Shown: positions 24,471-33,864, counted from the first letter of the stretch. The stretch is 64,000 nt of DNA from CADEDV01 sp036383515 (GCA_036383515.1 DASVOE010000055.1:1-64000), one strand, 5' to 3'. Program-made: numbers and translations. The notes: a model not told the origin generated them from the letters alone.

Positions 24471-24541
24471 GCGATCAGTGATAATAAGACAACAATATTG
24501 TAAAAATCGGCGAAAAAAGCTGATAAATCTACCAACGGGCT

Positions 24542-24549
24542 TATTTTTG
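24542..24549 (+). promoter_or_regulatory. -7 promoter box of the Lol-type permease gene
   Basis: TATTTTTG matches TAnnTTTG exactly, 20 bp before the TTG start codon. The -33 region is a weak match. Confidence 0.45.
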
Positions 24550-24569
24550 GAAAAGACAAACATTATTAC

Positions 24570-25805
24570 TTGAAGGTTGCAGGCTTTATAGCAAACCGCA
24601 TCGCATTTAATCAACAGCGTTCCTTTTCCCGGTTCATTATCAGGCTGTCTATTGTTGCCACCGTTATCAGCGTAATGGTGATGATCGTGACGCTTGCTTT
24701 TGCCAATGGATTCCAGGAAACGGTGAGTCAGAAAGTATTTAGCTTCCTGGGACATATCCGCATACAGGAAAAAAAACCAGATCGTTCGGTAATCGCTGAA
24801 GAAACGCCTATTACCCGGAATGATGCACTCGCATTGGCGATAAAAAAAAATCCACTGGTAAAAACGATACATCCTTTTGCTACCCGCTATGCTATGCTGA
24901 AAACAAAGGATGAGATCGAAGGAGTATTGGTAAAGGGACTTGATAGCACTTACGATTTTACCCACTTCCAGTCTTTCATGATGGAGGGCAGACCCATTCA
25001 ATTTAATGACAGCAGTTATAGTCGCGAGATCATGATATCAGCCTATACAGCTGGTCAATTAAAACTAAAACTGAACGACCGCATCCTCATTTATTTTATC
25101 CGCCCGGATGGATCACTGCGACCGGATAAGCTGATCATTACAGGTATTTATAAAACAGGGATAGAAGATTACGATAAAACTTTTGCTATTGGTGATCTGA
25201 AACTCATTCAGCGGTTAAATGACTGGAAGGAGAATGAGATCGGCGGGTATGAAGTTTTTTTGAACGACTACACTAAAATTGATAAAGCGGTTGATGAAAT
25301 TTATGCCATGGATGATTTCCCTTCTACCCTGGATACCCGTGGCGCTAAAGAAATTTCACCCAATATTTTTGACTGGCTCAATATGCAGGATGTAACCAGG
25401 AATGTACTGATCGGGTTTATGGTGATAGTAGCTATTATCAATCTTATCAGTTGTCTTATCATTTTAGTGTTGGAACGGTTGCGAATGATAGGTATCCTGA
25501 AAGCCTTAGGCGCCAGCAACTGGACCGTACAGAAAATATTTATCCGTCACTCTGTAATTATAACGATGACTGGTATTCTGATCGGTGCTGTTGCAGGACT
25601 CGCTATTTTATATTTACAGGTAAGAACCGGTTTTATTACTTTACCGGAAGATGCTTATTATCTTAATAAAGCGGCTGTAAAAATTATATGGTGGCAGGTA
25701 GCTGCTGTATGTGGCGGCACGTTGCTGGTTTGTTTTCTTATCCTGATGATCCCTTCTATATTGGTGAGAAAAGTGCAACCGGTAAAAGCCATTCAATTCA
25801 GGTGA
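24570..25805 (+). CDS. FtsX/LolC-LolE-type ABC transporter permease
   Basis: 411 residues starting with TTG (KVAGFIANRIAFNQQRSFSR). The topology is that of lipoprotein-releasing permeases: one membrane helix at ~22-45 (LSIVATVISVMVMIVTLAFANG), a large periplasmic domain (~50-260), then three helices at ~270-300 (VLIGFMVIVAIINLISCLIIL), ~325-350 and ~375-400, with the GILKALGASNWTVQKIF coupling motif. It would extract lipoproteins from the inner membrane together with a LolD-like ATPase, which is not adjacent here. A macrolide-type exporter is less likely given the N-terminus. Its stop codon abuts the next, convergent gene. Confidence 0.88.
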   Translation: MKVAGFIANRIAFNQQRSFSRFIIRLSIVATVISVMVMIVTLAFANGFQETVSQKVFSFLGHIRIQEKKPDRSVIAEETPITRNDALALAIKKNPLVKTIHPFATRYAMLKTKDEIEGVLVKGLDSTYDFTHFQSFMMEGRPIQFNDSSYSREIMISAYTAGQLKLKLNDRILIYFIRPDGSLRPDKLIITGIYKTGIEDYDKTFAIGDLKLIQRLNDWKENEIGGYEVFLNDYTKIDKAVDEIYAMDDFPSTLDTRGAKEISPNIFDWLNMQDVTRNVLIGFMVIVAIINLISCLIILVLERLRMIGILKALGASNWTVQKIFIRHSVIITMTGILIGAVAGLAILYLQVRTGFITLPEDAYYLNKAAVKIIWWQVAAVCGGTLLVCFLILMIPSILVRKVQPVKAIQFR

Positions 25806-26540
25806 TCAGCTTAGATATGATAATATAATCCCCGTCGCTACTGCTGCATTCAACGATTCAGCCCTTCCTTTCTGAACGATAGTAATCTTTGTAGTTACCA
25901 ATGCTGCAAGTTCTTTGCTTACCCCTTTGGATTCATTACCGATAATAATGATCCCTTCCTTTGGTTTTTCTATCGTTGTCACATCTTTTCCTTCCAGCAT
26001 AGCAGCATATACCGGGATATGCTGTTGTGAAGAAAGCCATGCATGTATATCCGTATACATGATCTTTATCCTCGCAATACTACCCATAGTTGATTGCACC
26101 ACTTTCGGGTTATACATATCAGCACATTCATGACTGCATACAATTTGTGTAATGCCAAACCAATCTGCTGTTCTGATAATAGTACCCATGTTGCCGGGAT
26201 CCTGGATGGTATCCAATACAAGGGTGAGTTTATTTTGGGTTACTAGTGTTACAGGAATTTCCAACTGCTTGATCACGGCCAGTACCTGGTGAGGTGTAGA
26301 GAGTTGTGATATCCTTTCCAGGTCCCCGGTAGTAATTTCGATTGTCCGGACCCTTGCAGCTAATTCCTTGTTTGCATCCAACCATTCTTTTACTGCATAT
26401 AATTGCTGCACCTGTGAAGGAATTTCCCGCAACATTTCTGATACGATCTTAGGGCCTTCGGCAATGAATACCCCGGCTTCGTCTCTTTGTTTTTTCTGGC
26501 CTAAACTTTGGATATATTTGACCTGTGATTTTACAAGCAT
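25806..26540 (-). CDS. TrmH-family (SPOUT) RNA 2'-O-methyltransferase
   Basis: 244 residues with an N-terminal substrate-binding domain (MLVKSQVKYIQSLGQKKQRDEAGVFIAEGPKIVSEML) and a C-terminal SPOUT knot. Motif 1 LVLDTIQDPGNMGTIIRTADWFG, motif 2 IIIGNESKGVS and motif 3 KGRAESLNAAVATGIIL are all present. It methylates rRNA or tRNA ribose from SAM; the precise nucleotide is not deducible. It is divergent from tamL with 20 bp between the start codons, so the two share a promoter region. Confidence 0.92.
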   Translation of the reverse strand: MLVKSQVKYIQSLGQKKQRDEAGVFIAEGPKIVSEMLREIPSQVQQLYAVKEWLDANKELAARVRTIEITTGDLERISQLSTPHQVLAVIKQLEIPVTLVTQNKLTLVLDTIQDPGNMGTIIRTADWFGITQIVCSHECADMYNPKVVQSTMGSIARIKIMYTDIHAWLSSQQHIPVYAAMLEGKDVTTIEKPKEGIIIIGNESKGVSKELAALVTTKITIVQKGRAESLNAAVATGIILSYLS

Positions 26541-26560
26541 TCCAGTTCGTTTAATAATTT

Positions 26561-28888
26561 ATGTCAGCCGGCTACTCCTCTACTATATTAAAGGGCTTTA
26601 AATTTATCATAGCCGGTTATGTCATTTGCCTGTTGGCCTCCTGTGTGGTAGTAAAAAGATACCCTCCTAACAAGCCTTTTGTTTACAAAACAAATATCAA
26701 TGTTATTGGGAACTTTTCAAGCACAGAGAAAGCAGACCTCACCAGTAAACTGGAAAACCAGCTGGATGATAGTGTCAATCCACGTACTGTCAACAGGGTG
26801 TTGAGCAGGGTAATGAAGAATCCTCCTGTGTATGAGGTGGCCAATGCTGACAAGTCGGTTATCTTCATGAGGGCTTTACTCAAATCATTGGGCTATTTTA
26901 ATGATTCGATCGCTTATCATTCAGACACCATTAAAAACAAAGCGGATGAATTGCGGGTCACTCTCACTTTTGATGTAAAGCCCGGCATCCTGGTCATTAT
27001 GGATTCTATCTGGCATAATATCCATAACCCCGCATTGCAGAGCCTTGCAATGGCCAATCAGAAAGCAACGCTTTTAAAAAAGGGCGATCCCTTTGCAAAA
27101 GCTGTCATCAGTGCTGAACTGGACAGGTTGGTTGAACTATACCGGAATAATGGTTACCTCCGAATAAGCCGGGAAGAATTTATTGGTTTGTGGGATACCC
27201 TCGATGTATCTACACTTCATCCATCATTAGATCCGCTGGAGCAACTAGCCATTTTAGAAAAATTAGCAGCGCAACGTGAAAAACCTACTGCTGATATTGA
27301 AATACGATTGCGACCGGGCTACGATAGCAGCAAGCTTACCAAATATTTTGTAGGTAATGTAAATATTTTTCCGGATTACAGCCCCGATACTGCGGGCCTT
27401 ACCAGGCGAACAGTTTTAGTAGATACGGCGATGTATGTAATTCAATACCGTAATAAATTCAAGCCAAAGATATTTCCGATAAATATTTCCCTGAAACATG
27501 GCGCCCTTTACAGTCAGCGAAGACACCAGCGAACGATCAATCGCCTGAATTCATTAAGTACCTGGCGACTGATCAACATAAAGCCAATCCCGAGATATGG
27601 AGTCGACACTGTTGATTTCAATATAGAGTTAACTCCTTCTGATAAATACCTGTTCAATGCCAACCTCGAAGCATCACAAAATCAAAGTGCCGTAGCCGGC
27701 AATTTATTTGGCATAGGTGCAAGCACCGGTATTCAAAACAGGAATTTGTGGAGGGCTGCTAACCAAAGTAATTTCAATTTCCGTTATGGAGTAGAACTGG
27801 GAAATAAATTTATTCAAACACAACAGGCCAGTGTGGGATATAATATTTATTTCCCCCGGCCAGTACCAGCGTTTAGATGGATACCTGACCGGCTAAGAGA
27901 TAATATCCGCACGGTTTTGTCTTTTAATGCAGCCAATACAGAACGGCGGGAACTTTATAACCTTACCACGATAAACGGTTCGTGGGGCTACGAATACCAG
28001 CGCACCACGCCGGGCACCAATAAAACCTTGGCCATTTCATTGAAGATCCCCAACATTGAGTACTCGTACCTGACTGAAAGAGACAGCCTGAAAAAATTGA
28101 TAATAGATAATCCTGCATTAAAAAATATTTTTACCGATGGGTTTGTTTCTTCTATTGCAGGTGGCGTTACTTTTTCGAATGGCAATACCAAAACTCAGCA
28201 TATACTTTCCTTTAATGGAGAAATATCAGGTTTACTTACCGGTCTCATACATGGTAAATTTTTAGACTCTAATCTTTACAGATTTATCAAAGTAAGCGCT
28301 GAGTATACCAAGCTTTTTAAATTACTCAGAACAGCATCCCTGGTGCTTCATGGTTTTGCCGGTGCAGGATATGAATTGAATTCAACGGTGAACCCCAGTA
28401 AAAAAAATAATCTCCCCTTTTTCAAACAATACTTTGCAGGAGGTCCTAATAGTATGCGGGCATGGAGATTAAGAAAACTCGGGCCCGGTTCAGTGATCAA
28501 AGATTTTGCAGAAAACCCCGAACGCTATGGTGATGTGCAACTGGAGTTAAATGCAGAATACAGGTTCAAGCTGGCCAATTTTGCCGGTGTGAGATTGGAA
28601 AGTGTATTGTTTACCGATATAGGTAATGTTTGGTTTTTGAAAAAAGAAGCCGGCACCCCGGAAGAAGTATTTAATGTGGGACGCTTATGGCAGGACCTTG
28701 GTATTGGAGTAGGTACAGGCCTGCGGGTTGATTTTACTTTCTTTTTGATACGGGTGGATTATGCATTCAAAGCTAAAGATCCAAGCCCCGATCCCACCAA
28801 TGCTGCCAGCCAGAATAAATGGTTTGATAATTTTAATTTACTCAAAGGGCAAATACAGATTGGTATCAATTATCCGTTCAAGCTCTGA
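26561..28888 (+). CDS. tamL: BamA/TamA-family outer-membrane lipoprotein (TamL-like)
   Basis: 775 residues with a lipoprotein signal (GYVICLLASC, Cys28), unlike TamA and BamA, which are not lipidated. POTRA-like domains occupy ~40-400, including LTFDVKPGILVIMDSIW and YLFNANLEASQNQS, and an Omp85 beta-barrel fills the C-terminal half. The barrel carries KQYFAGGPNSMRAWRLRKLGPG, with the family's (V/I)RGF-like lid-lock region replaced by MRAW, and ends in GQIQIGINYPFKL with a C-terminal hydrophobic residue. TamL lipoproteins replace TamA in many Bacteroidota and work with TamB in envelope assembly. Its 3' end overlaps truB by 19 bp, convergently. Confidence 0.9.
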   Translation: MSAGYSSTILKGFKFIIAGYVICLLASCVVVKRYPPNKPFVYKTNINVIGNFSSTEKADLTSKLENQLDDSVNPRTVNRVLSRVMKNPPVYEVANADKSVIFMRALLKSLGYFNDSIAYHSDTIKNKADELRVTLTFDVKPGILVIMDSIWHNIHNPALQSLAMANQKATLLKKGDPFAKAVISAELDRLVELYRNNGYLRISREEFIGLWDTLDVSTLHPSLDPLEQLAILEKLAAQREKPTADIEIRLRPGYDSSKLTKYFVGNVNIFPDYSPDTAGLTRRTVLVDTAMYVIQYRNKFKPKIFPINISLKHGALYSQRRHQRTINRLNSLSTWRLINIKPIPRYGVDTVDFNIELTPSDKYLFNANLEASQNQSAVAGNLFGIGASTGIQNRNLWRAANQSNFNFRYGVELGNKFIQTQQASVGYNIYFPRPVPAFRWIPDRLRDNIRTVLSFNAANTERRELYNLTTINGSWGYEYQRTTPGTNKTLAISLKIPNIEYSYLTERDSLKKLIIDNPALKNIFTDGFVSSIAGGVTFSNGNTKTQHILSFNGEISGLLTGLIHGKFLDSNLYRFIKVSAEYTKLFKLLRTASLVLHGFAGAGYELNSTVNPSKKNNLPFFKQYFAGGPNSMRAWRLRKLGPGSVIKDFAENPERYGDVQLELNAEYRFKLANFAGVRLESVLFTDIGNVWFLKKEAGTPEEVFNVGRLWQDLGIGVGTGLRVDFTFFLIRVDYAFKAKDPSPDPTNAASQNKWFDNFNLLKGQIQIGINYPFKL

Positions 28889-29565
28889 TCTTTTTCTTTT
28901 ATTCTTTTTACTTCTTCTGCAAACGCTTCAATACTCATAGCATCTTCGAGTTTGAATTCACCGATCCGTGTTCGGCATAAGCGGCTCATATAAGCACCGC
29001 ATTCTAATGCTTCTCCAAAATCATTGGCGAGGCTGCGAATATAAGTGCCGGTAGAACACACCACCCGGAAATGAACAACAGGTAATTCAATCCTGGTGAT
29101 CTCAAATTCACTGATCGTTACTTTTCTCGGTTCGAGTTTTACATCCATGCCCTGTCTTGCTAATTCATATACCCTTTTGCCGTTTACTTTAATAGCCGAA
29201 TGTGCCGGGGGCACCTGCATAATTTCGCCAATAAAGTTTTTTGTAGCACATTGAATTTTTTCATTGGAAAGAGAAGTAATCTCTTTGAAATTTACAGGCT
29301 CGCTTTCAAGATCGTAGGTGGGTGTAGTAGAACCTAAGGTAAATGTGCCGGCATATTCTTTTTCACGGGCCATGTATTCATTGATGCGTTTGGTAAACTT
29401 TCCCGTACAGAGAATCAACAAACCAGTAGCTAATGGATCCAGCGTGCCCGCATGTCCAACTTTTTTGATACGAATAAGATTACGGATCTTACTTACCACA
29501 CCAAATGATGTCCATTCGATTGGTTTGTTGATCAACAATACCCTTCCTTCTTCAAAACTATTCAT
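28870..29565 (-). CDS. truB: tRNA pseudouridine(55) synthase
   Basis: 231 residues. It converts U55 in the T-loop of tRNAs to pseudouridine. Motifs: LLINKPIEWTSFGVV, KKVGHAGTLDPLATGLL with catalytic Asp43, REKEYAGTFTLGSTTPTYDLESE, QVPPAHSAIKVNGKRVYELARQG and CSTGTYIRSLANDFGE. The short C-terminus lacks a PUA domain, as in many Bacteroidota. TACATTTG on the minus strand at 29577-29570 ends 4 nt before the ATG, so the transcript may be leaderless. Confidence 0.96.
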   Translation of the reverse strand: MNSFEEGRVLLINKPIEWTSFGVVSKIRNLIRIKKVGHAGTLDPLATGLLILCTGKFTKRINEYMAREKEYAGTFTLGSTTPTYDLESEPVNFKEITSLSNEKIQCATKNFIGEIMQVPPAHSAIKVNGKRVYELARQGMDVKLEPRKVTISEFEITRIELPVVHFRVVCSTGTYIRSLANDFGEALECGAYMSRLCRTRIGEFKLEDAMSIEAFAEEVKRIKEKDQSLNG

Positions 29566-29569
29566 GCTG

Positions 29570-29577
29570 CAAATGTA
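29570..29577 (-). promoter_or_regulatory. -7 promoter box of truB, immediately before the start codon
   Basis: TACATTTG on the minus strand, an exact TAnnTTTG match, is followed by CAGC and then the ATG. Initiation 5-7 nt downstream would fall on the start codon. Confidence 0.6.
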
Positions 29578-29587
29578 GGGAATACAA

Positions 29588-29732
29588 GTTACGGGGCATT
29601 GGTTACGGGTTATTGGTTATGTGTCATGCGTAGGTTTCATTTTTCACTGTTCACTTATTTATTGCTCTGCAAATTCTTTCAACTTCTTCATGCTTTAATA
29701 AATCCGTAACCCATAACTCCCAACTCATAACT
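29588..29732. repeat. Short element with inverted ends related to those around the S23 gene
   Basis: GGTTACGGGTTATTGGTTATG near the left end and CCGTAACCCATAACTCCCAA at the right end are inverted relatives of each other and of the repeats at 31072-31103 and 31532-31562. The ~80 bp between them contain no complete gene. It may be an internally deleted form of the element that carries the S23 gene. Confidence 0.55.
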
Positions 29733-29738
29733 GTTTTA

Positions 29739-31064
29739 CTAAATAGACATCCTGGTTTTTAACTCGAGGTATTTGTTTACTGTATTAACGGTAAGATTTT
29801 CCGGCGTAGTTAAAATAGAAGGGATGCCGTTCATGTGTAATTCTTTTACCATTAACCGTTTTTCAAAAGAAAATTTTTCTGCAATGGTTTTAATATAAAT
29901 GCCCTCGATAGTGGCAGCTTTCTGCTCAACCAGCGATTTTAATTCTGTATTTTCAAAAAAGATGACCAGCAATAAATGATAATGAGCTATTTTTTTCAAC
30001 GCTGGTAACTCCCGCTGCAATCCTTCCATCGATTCAAAATTGGTGAATAACATCAGCAAGCTCCGGTTGGTAATGCGATTGCGGATGACAGAAAAAAGTT
30101 TTTCATAATCAGGTTCAAGGAAACGGGTTTGTTGTTTATACAGCGATTCCAGGATACTATTCATCTGGGTAGGCTTTTTATCAGCCAGCAAAAATGTATC
30201 CTGATTCTCTGCAAAAGTGATGAGCCCGGCTCTATCCTGCTTTACTAATGCTACATTGGATAATACCAGCGATGCATTGATGGCATGATCTAATAACGTG
30301 AGCCCGTTGAAAGGCATCTTCATCACCCGCCCTTTATTGATAAGACAATAGATCTGCTGACTGCGTTCATCGGTATAATTATTTACCATCAGTCCTTCTT
30401 TTCTCGCCGTAGCTTTCCAGTTGATGGTACGGTAATCATCACCTCTTACATATTCTTTTATATGTTCAAACTCCATGCTGTGTCCCAACCGTTGCATACG
30501 CTTCACTCCTGCTTCCTGTAGCTTGTTGGCAACGGCCAGCAACTGGTAGCGGCGCATTTGCATATAAGAGGGGTAAACTTTTATTGTTTTTTTAGCCTCA
30601 AAAACAAACCGGCGCTTCACTAACTGCAGGGGACCATGAACAAATACATTGATATCATTGAATAAATACTCTCCCCTCTCCAATGGACGAAGCGTATACA
30701 CGATCTCTTGTTTTTCGCCGACGGCAAGCGTTGCTTTTCTCAACCAGTTTCGCTCCTGGAACTGGTAAGGTATTTCATCAATCACACTTAGTCTTACCGG
30801 GAAACCATACTGATTGATCAGTTGCAAACTGATCTTGTTCTCATCACCCATACTAAACCGTTCCGATAAGAATCGTTGCGTTTCCAGCCCATCTTTTTTG
30901 CTGTATAATAAAATCGTATCAATTAAAATAGCCATCAGCAATAAAGGAAAAAAGAGCAGGGCTACCTTAAAAACCACCGGGTAAAAATAACTCAATAGAA
31001 ATAGTACCGCAGCAAAGCCGAGGATGTAGTAGACGAAGCGGTTGAGGTAGAATGATCTTAACAA
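29739..31064 (-). CDS. DUF58 domain protein
   Basis: 441 residues: two N-terminal membrane helices (~10-50), a beta-rich region, and the DUF58 core around 195-240 (GHSMEFEHIKEYVRGDDYRTINWKATAR), followed by a von Willebrand A-like fold (LLDHAINASLVLSNVALVKQDRAGLITFAENQ). DUF58 proteins are partners of MoxR ATPases and appear to act in envelope or membrane-complex assembly; in Bacteroidota they occur in Bat-type clusters. It is the last gene of the cluster that begins at the SpoIIM gene and is separated from moxR by an inserted S23 gene. Confidence 0.9.
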   Translation of the reverse strand: MLRSFYLNRFVYYILGFAAVLFLLSYFYPVVFKVALLFFPLLLMAILIDTILLYSKKDGLETQRFLSERFSMGDENKISLQLINQYGFPVRLSVIDEIPYQFQERNWLRKATLAVGEKQEIVYTLRPLERGEYLFNDINVFVHGPLQLVKRRFVFEAKKTIKVYPSYMQMRRYQLLAVANKLQEAGVKRMQRLGHSMEFEHIKEYVRGDDYRTINWKATARKEGLMVNNYTDERSQQIYCLINKGRVMKMPFNGLTLLDHAINASLVLSNVALVKQDRAGLITFAENQDTFLLADKKPTQMNSILESLYKQQTRFLEPDYEKLFSVIRNRITNRSLLMLFTNFESMEGLQRELPALKKIAHYHLLLVIFFENTELKSLVEQKAATIEGIYIKTIAEKFSFEKRLMVKELHMNGIPSILTTPENLTVNTVNKYLELKTRMSI

Positions 31065-31071
31065 CGGTTAT

Positions 31072-31103
31072 TGAGTTACGGGTTAGGAGTTATGAGTTAT
31101 GGG
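31072..31103. repeat. Left inverted repeat flanking the S23 gene
   Basis: GTTACGGGTTAGGAGTTATG followed by AGTTATGGG. The right end at 31532-31562 contains the inverse, CATAACTCCTACCCCGTAAC preceded by CCCTCAACT, so the two ends pair over about 28 bases with few mismatches. Confidence 0.7.
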
Positions 31104-31124
31104 ACAGTCGTTTCTTATCAGTTC

Positions 31125-31496
31125 CTATTTTATTTTCACTTTTTTAATTAATTCACCAATCTGCTTACCCAGAATTATTGCTTCTTCGTTTAATTCGTTT
31201 GATATCTTTTCAGTAATAAACTTCATCTTTTTTACAAAAAGTATTTTATTTCTTATTTCACCACAAGAACCTTTCGCTATCCGGAGAAAACGATGAAAAT
31301 CAGGATTATTATTATACTCAAACCCTTCTGCGATATTATCTGAAATAGAAATGGCCGCACTTTTTAATTGATCCTTCAATGAATAATCTTTCTTTATAAA
31401 TTCATTGTTTTCTGAAAGAATATAAATTTTCATTGCTAGCTCCTGAGCTTTTTTCCAGATAATTAAATCTTCGAAAGATGTGATTTTATTTTCCAT
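31125..31496 (-). CDS. Four-helix-bundle protein (S23/IVP family)
   Basis: 123 residues with the S23/23S-intervening-sequence family pattern: FEDLIIWKKAQELAMKIY, SLKDQLKSAAISISDNIAEGFEYNN, FHRFLRIAKGSCGEIRNKI and LGKQIGELIKKVKIK, i.e. four amphipathic helices. Related proteins are encoded in intervening sequences of 23S rRNA and, as Avd, in diversity-generating retroelements; no reverse transcriptase or rRNA gene is nearby. The gene sits between moxR and DUF58 and is enclosed by inverted repeats, which suggests it came in as a small mobile cassette. Confidence 0.88.
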   Translation of the reverse strand: MENKITSFEDLIIWKKAQELAMKIYILSENNEFIKKDYSLKDQLKSAAISISDNIAEGFEYNNNPDFHRFLRIAKGSCGEIRNKILFVKKMKFITEKISNELNEEAIILGKQIGELIKKVKIK

Positions 31497-31531
31497 AATG
31501 ATCAGGTTTTACAAAACTGCTTTTGCTCTAA

Positions 31532-31562
31532 CCCTCAACTCATAACTCCTACCCCGTAACCG
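31532..31562. repeat. Right inverted repeat flanking the S23 gene
   Basis: Inverse counterpart of 31072-31103, ending 3 bp before the moxR stop codon. Together the two bound a ~490-bp unit containing only the S23 gene. Confidence 0.7.
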
Positions 31563-31564
31563 TA

Positions 31565-32542
31565 TTACCTCGGCACATCCATCGCATGAATAATCTGCCT
31601 GATCACTTCGGCTTCCGTTACTCCTTCCATTTCTTTATCGGGAGAAAGAATGATGCGGTGACGCAAAACAGGTATCACCACTTCCCGTATATCGTCGGGG
31701 GTTACGAAATCACGACCCTGCATGGCGGCGATCGCTTTAGAAGCATTCATCACAGCTAAAGAAGCACGGGGCGAAGCACCGAGATAAATGGAACGATGAT
31801 TTCTTGTTTGATGAATAAATTTTGCAATAAACTGCAATAATTTTTCTTCCATAATGATCGTTTTGATCTGCTGCTTCAAATCATTGATCAGTTGACCGCT
31901 TAAAACAGGTTTTACCACATCCTGCACCTGTGTATTCGCCATGTTATGAAACTTAGAAAGTATAGCCAGCTCTTCCGACTCGGTGGGATAAGGTACCACG
32001 ATCTTAAAAAGAAAACGATCCAACTGTGCTTCTGGCAAACGATAGGTTCCTTCCTGTTCCACCGGGTTTTGCGTAGCTAATACCATAAAAGGAGTAGCCA
32101 TGTGATACGTTTTTCCATCCACAGATGCCTGCCGCTCTTCCATGATCTCCAGCAAAGCTGATTGAGTTTTAGCAGGTGCCCTGTTGATCTCATCCACTAA
32201 TACAATATTACTAAACACAGGTCCCTTTTTAAATTCAAAGCTTGCTTCCCGCGGATTGAATATCGGTGTACCCAACACATCGGAAGGCATCAGGTCGGGC
32301 GTAAATTGAATACGGGAGAATCCCGCATCCACACTACGGGCTACCAATTTTGCCGTTAATGTTTTGGCTACGCCCGGCACTCCTTCTATCAGCACATGAC
32401 CATCTGCCAGCAAGGCGGCTATGATCAGTTTCACCATTTCATCCTGGCCCACAATGATCTTTTTTATTTCACTGTGTATAGAATGGACTGCCTCATTTAA
32501 TGCAGAAAGGTCGGTTCGTTGTTGAAATAACTGTTCTTCCAT
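31565..32542 (-). CDS. MoxR-family AAA+ ATPase
   Basis: 325 residues. Walker A GVPGVAKT (~55-62), Walker B and MoxR signature VLVDEINRAPAKTQSALLEIMEE, sensor 1 MVLATQNPVEQEGTYRLPEAQLDRF, and sensor 2 region GASPRASLAVMNASKAIA. MoxR ATPases act as chaperones that mature or activate partner complexes, here presumably with the DUF58, DUF4350 and DUF4129 proteins encoded in the same cluster. Upstream neighbour DUF4350 ends 8 bp before its start. Confidence 0.95.
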   Translation of the reverse strand: MEEQLFQQRTDLSALNEAVHSIHSEIKKIIVGQDEMVKLIIAALLADGHVLIEGVPGVAKTLTAKLVARSVDAGFSRIQFTPDLMPSDVLGTPIFNPREASFEFKKGPVFSNIVLVDEINRAPAKTQSALLEIMEERQASVDGKTYHMATPFMVLATQNPVEQEGTYRLPEAQLDRFLFKIVVPYPTESEELAILSKFHNMANTQVQDVVKPVLSGQLINDLKQQIKTIIMEEKLLQFIAKFIHQTRNHRSIYLGASPRASLAVMNASKAIAAMQGRDFVTPDDIREVVIPVLRHRIILSPDKEMEGVTEAEVIRQIIHAMDVPR

Positions 32543-32550
32543 AGAATGGG

Positions 32551-33864
32551 TTATGCTTTTTTATAAAATGATTCTAATTGTTTATGAAAATCGATCAGCT
32601 GACGGTTGCTTACAGCCGACGCATCATCAAGGTATTTGATAAATGAAACGATCTCTCTTATCTCGTATTCTTCACAATTGGTCTTAAACTGAAGTTTTCT
32701 TATGAACTCTTCATCAAGATTACCGGTTGATAATTTATATTTATTACGTACATGCTCCAGGAAATAAGCCGCCATTTTACGGGAAAGGTTTTTATGATCC
32801 CCTTTATCGTAATAAAGCCGGCCAATTGTTTTTACAAAATCAAGGGATTCATTACGGGTCTTTGCAACAACAGGAATATAACGTTGTTGTCTCCGCATCT
32901 CCATTAGCACATATATCAACAAAGCGAGTATAGCAGTGAGCAGCGCATATTTAAGTTCTTTGTATTTGAACAACTCAGTAAGAAATCCGCTTTGCTGCTT
33001 ACCGCCGCCATACGACTGGTCACTCCTGTTGCTATATTCTTTTTCTAAAAAATATTCATCCCATACTAATTTTTTCACGTCCGGTGAAATGACAGAAAGC
33101 ACATTCTCGTAATAGGCCATGTTATCTCCCTGCAATAAAAAATAATTACTGAACGTAAGCGGTGCGAGGTGAAAAAATAAATTCCCTTTTCCTGATTTCA
33201 AATGGATAAAATTAGATTGTGTCATATCACCAGAGCCCAGCACATCTGCCGTTGTGCTATCCACCTGGTAAAACCAGGCGCTGAATTTTGCTCCCTTATA
33301 GGTGAAGCGACGGGTGTCGTGAAAAAAACGGCCAGCGAGGTGAACCGAAAGGCTATCATTTACTTTATTACCTTCTCCATCCTGCAGGGCAGTGGTGTTG
33401 ATCACACTGATCTTGCTGCGCAATACATCTTCCACTTCCGTAGAAATATTACGGGTGCTTATAAAAACATCATTACCGTTCTCTAAAAACCGGAGAAGGG
33501 TTTTCATTTCGAATTCATCGGCATAAAATTTTGGAGAAATGATGATGATGGCCTGGCCGGTTTCGTAGTTAGATAAAGAATCCCAATAACCCGGTTGTTG
33601 CTTATTTACCATCACCGATGCTTGTGGAAAAATATACTTAAGATTTTGATGTGCGATATAAGCGCCATACGGCATCTTGTCTTCTTTGCGAAGCGAGATA
33701 TGCTCATCAATTTTTCTTTCCTTGCTGTTATTGCCCGTAAATAACAGGATAGCCAATGCCAGCATAACAAGAAACAGGATAATATAATAGCCGTATCGTT
33801 TCAATTTAAGATCGCTGTTGGGTGTCAAAATTTTCAAAATCTTTTTTGATCGTTCTGTAAGCAT
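32551..33864 (-). CDS. DUF4350 domain membrane protein
   Basis: 437 residues: N-terminal membrane helix (~26-44, YYIILFLVMLALAILLF), an extracytoplasmic domain with the DUF4350 pattern GQAIIIISPKFYADEFEMKTLLRFLENGNDVFISTRN, and a second helix near 300-320 (YALLTAILALLIYVLMEM), then a cytoplasmic helical tail. The start codon lies 59 bp inside the DUF4129 gene, indicating translational coupling. Function not established; it is a constant member of this MoxR cluster. Confidence 0.85.
   Translation of the reverse strand: MLTERSKKILKILTPNSDLKLKRYGYYIILFLVMLALAILLFTGNNSKERKIDEHISLRKEDKMPYGAYIAHQNLKYIFPQASVMVNKQQPGYWDSLSNYETGQAIIIISPKFYADEFEMKTLLRFLENGNDVFISTRNISTEVEDVLRSKISVINTTALQDGEGNKVNDSLSVHLAGRFFHDTRRFTYKGAKFSAWFYQVDSTTADVLGSGDMTQSNFIHLKSGKGNLFFHLAPLTFSNYFLLQGDNMAYYENVLSVISPDVKKLVWDEYFLEKEYSNRSDQSYGGGKQQSGFLTELFKYKELKYALLTAILALLIYVLMEMRRQQRYIPVVAKTRNESLDFVKTIGRLYYDKGDHKNLSRKMAAYFLEHVRNKYKLSTGNLDEEFIRKLQFKTNCEEYEIREIVSFIKYLDDASAVSNRQLIDFHKQLESFYKKA

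Noticed and set aside
24471..25001. Long N-terminal extension of the T9SS plug reading frame
   Set aside because: It overlaps the divergent Lol-type permease gene and its promoter box, and the signal peptide begins at the ATG at 24470.
31125..31496. S23-type gene as the Avd component of a diversity-generating retroelement
   Set aside because: No reverse transcriptase, template repeat or variable repeat is present near it; the plain S23/IVP interpretation is sufficient.
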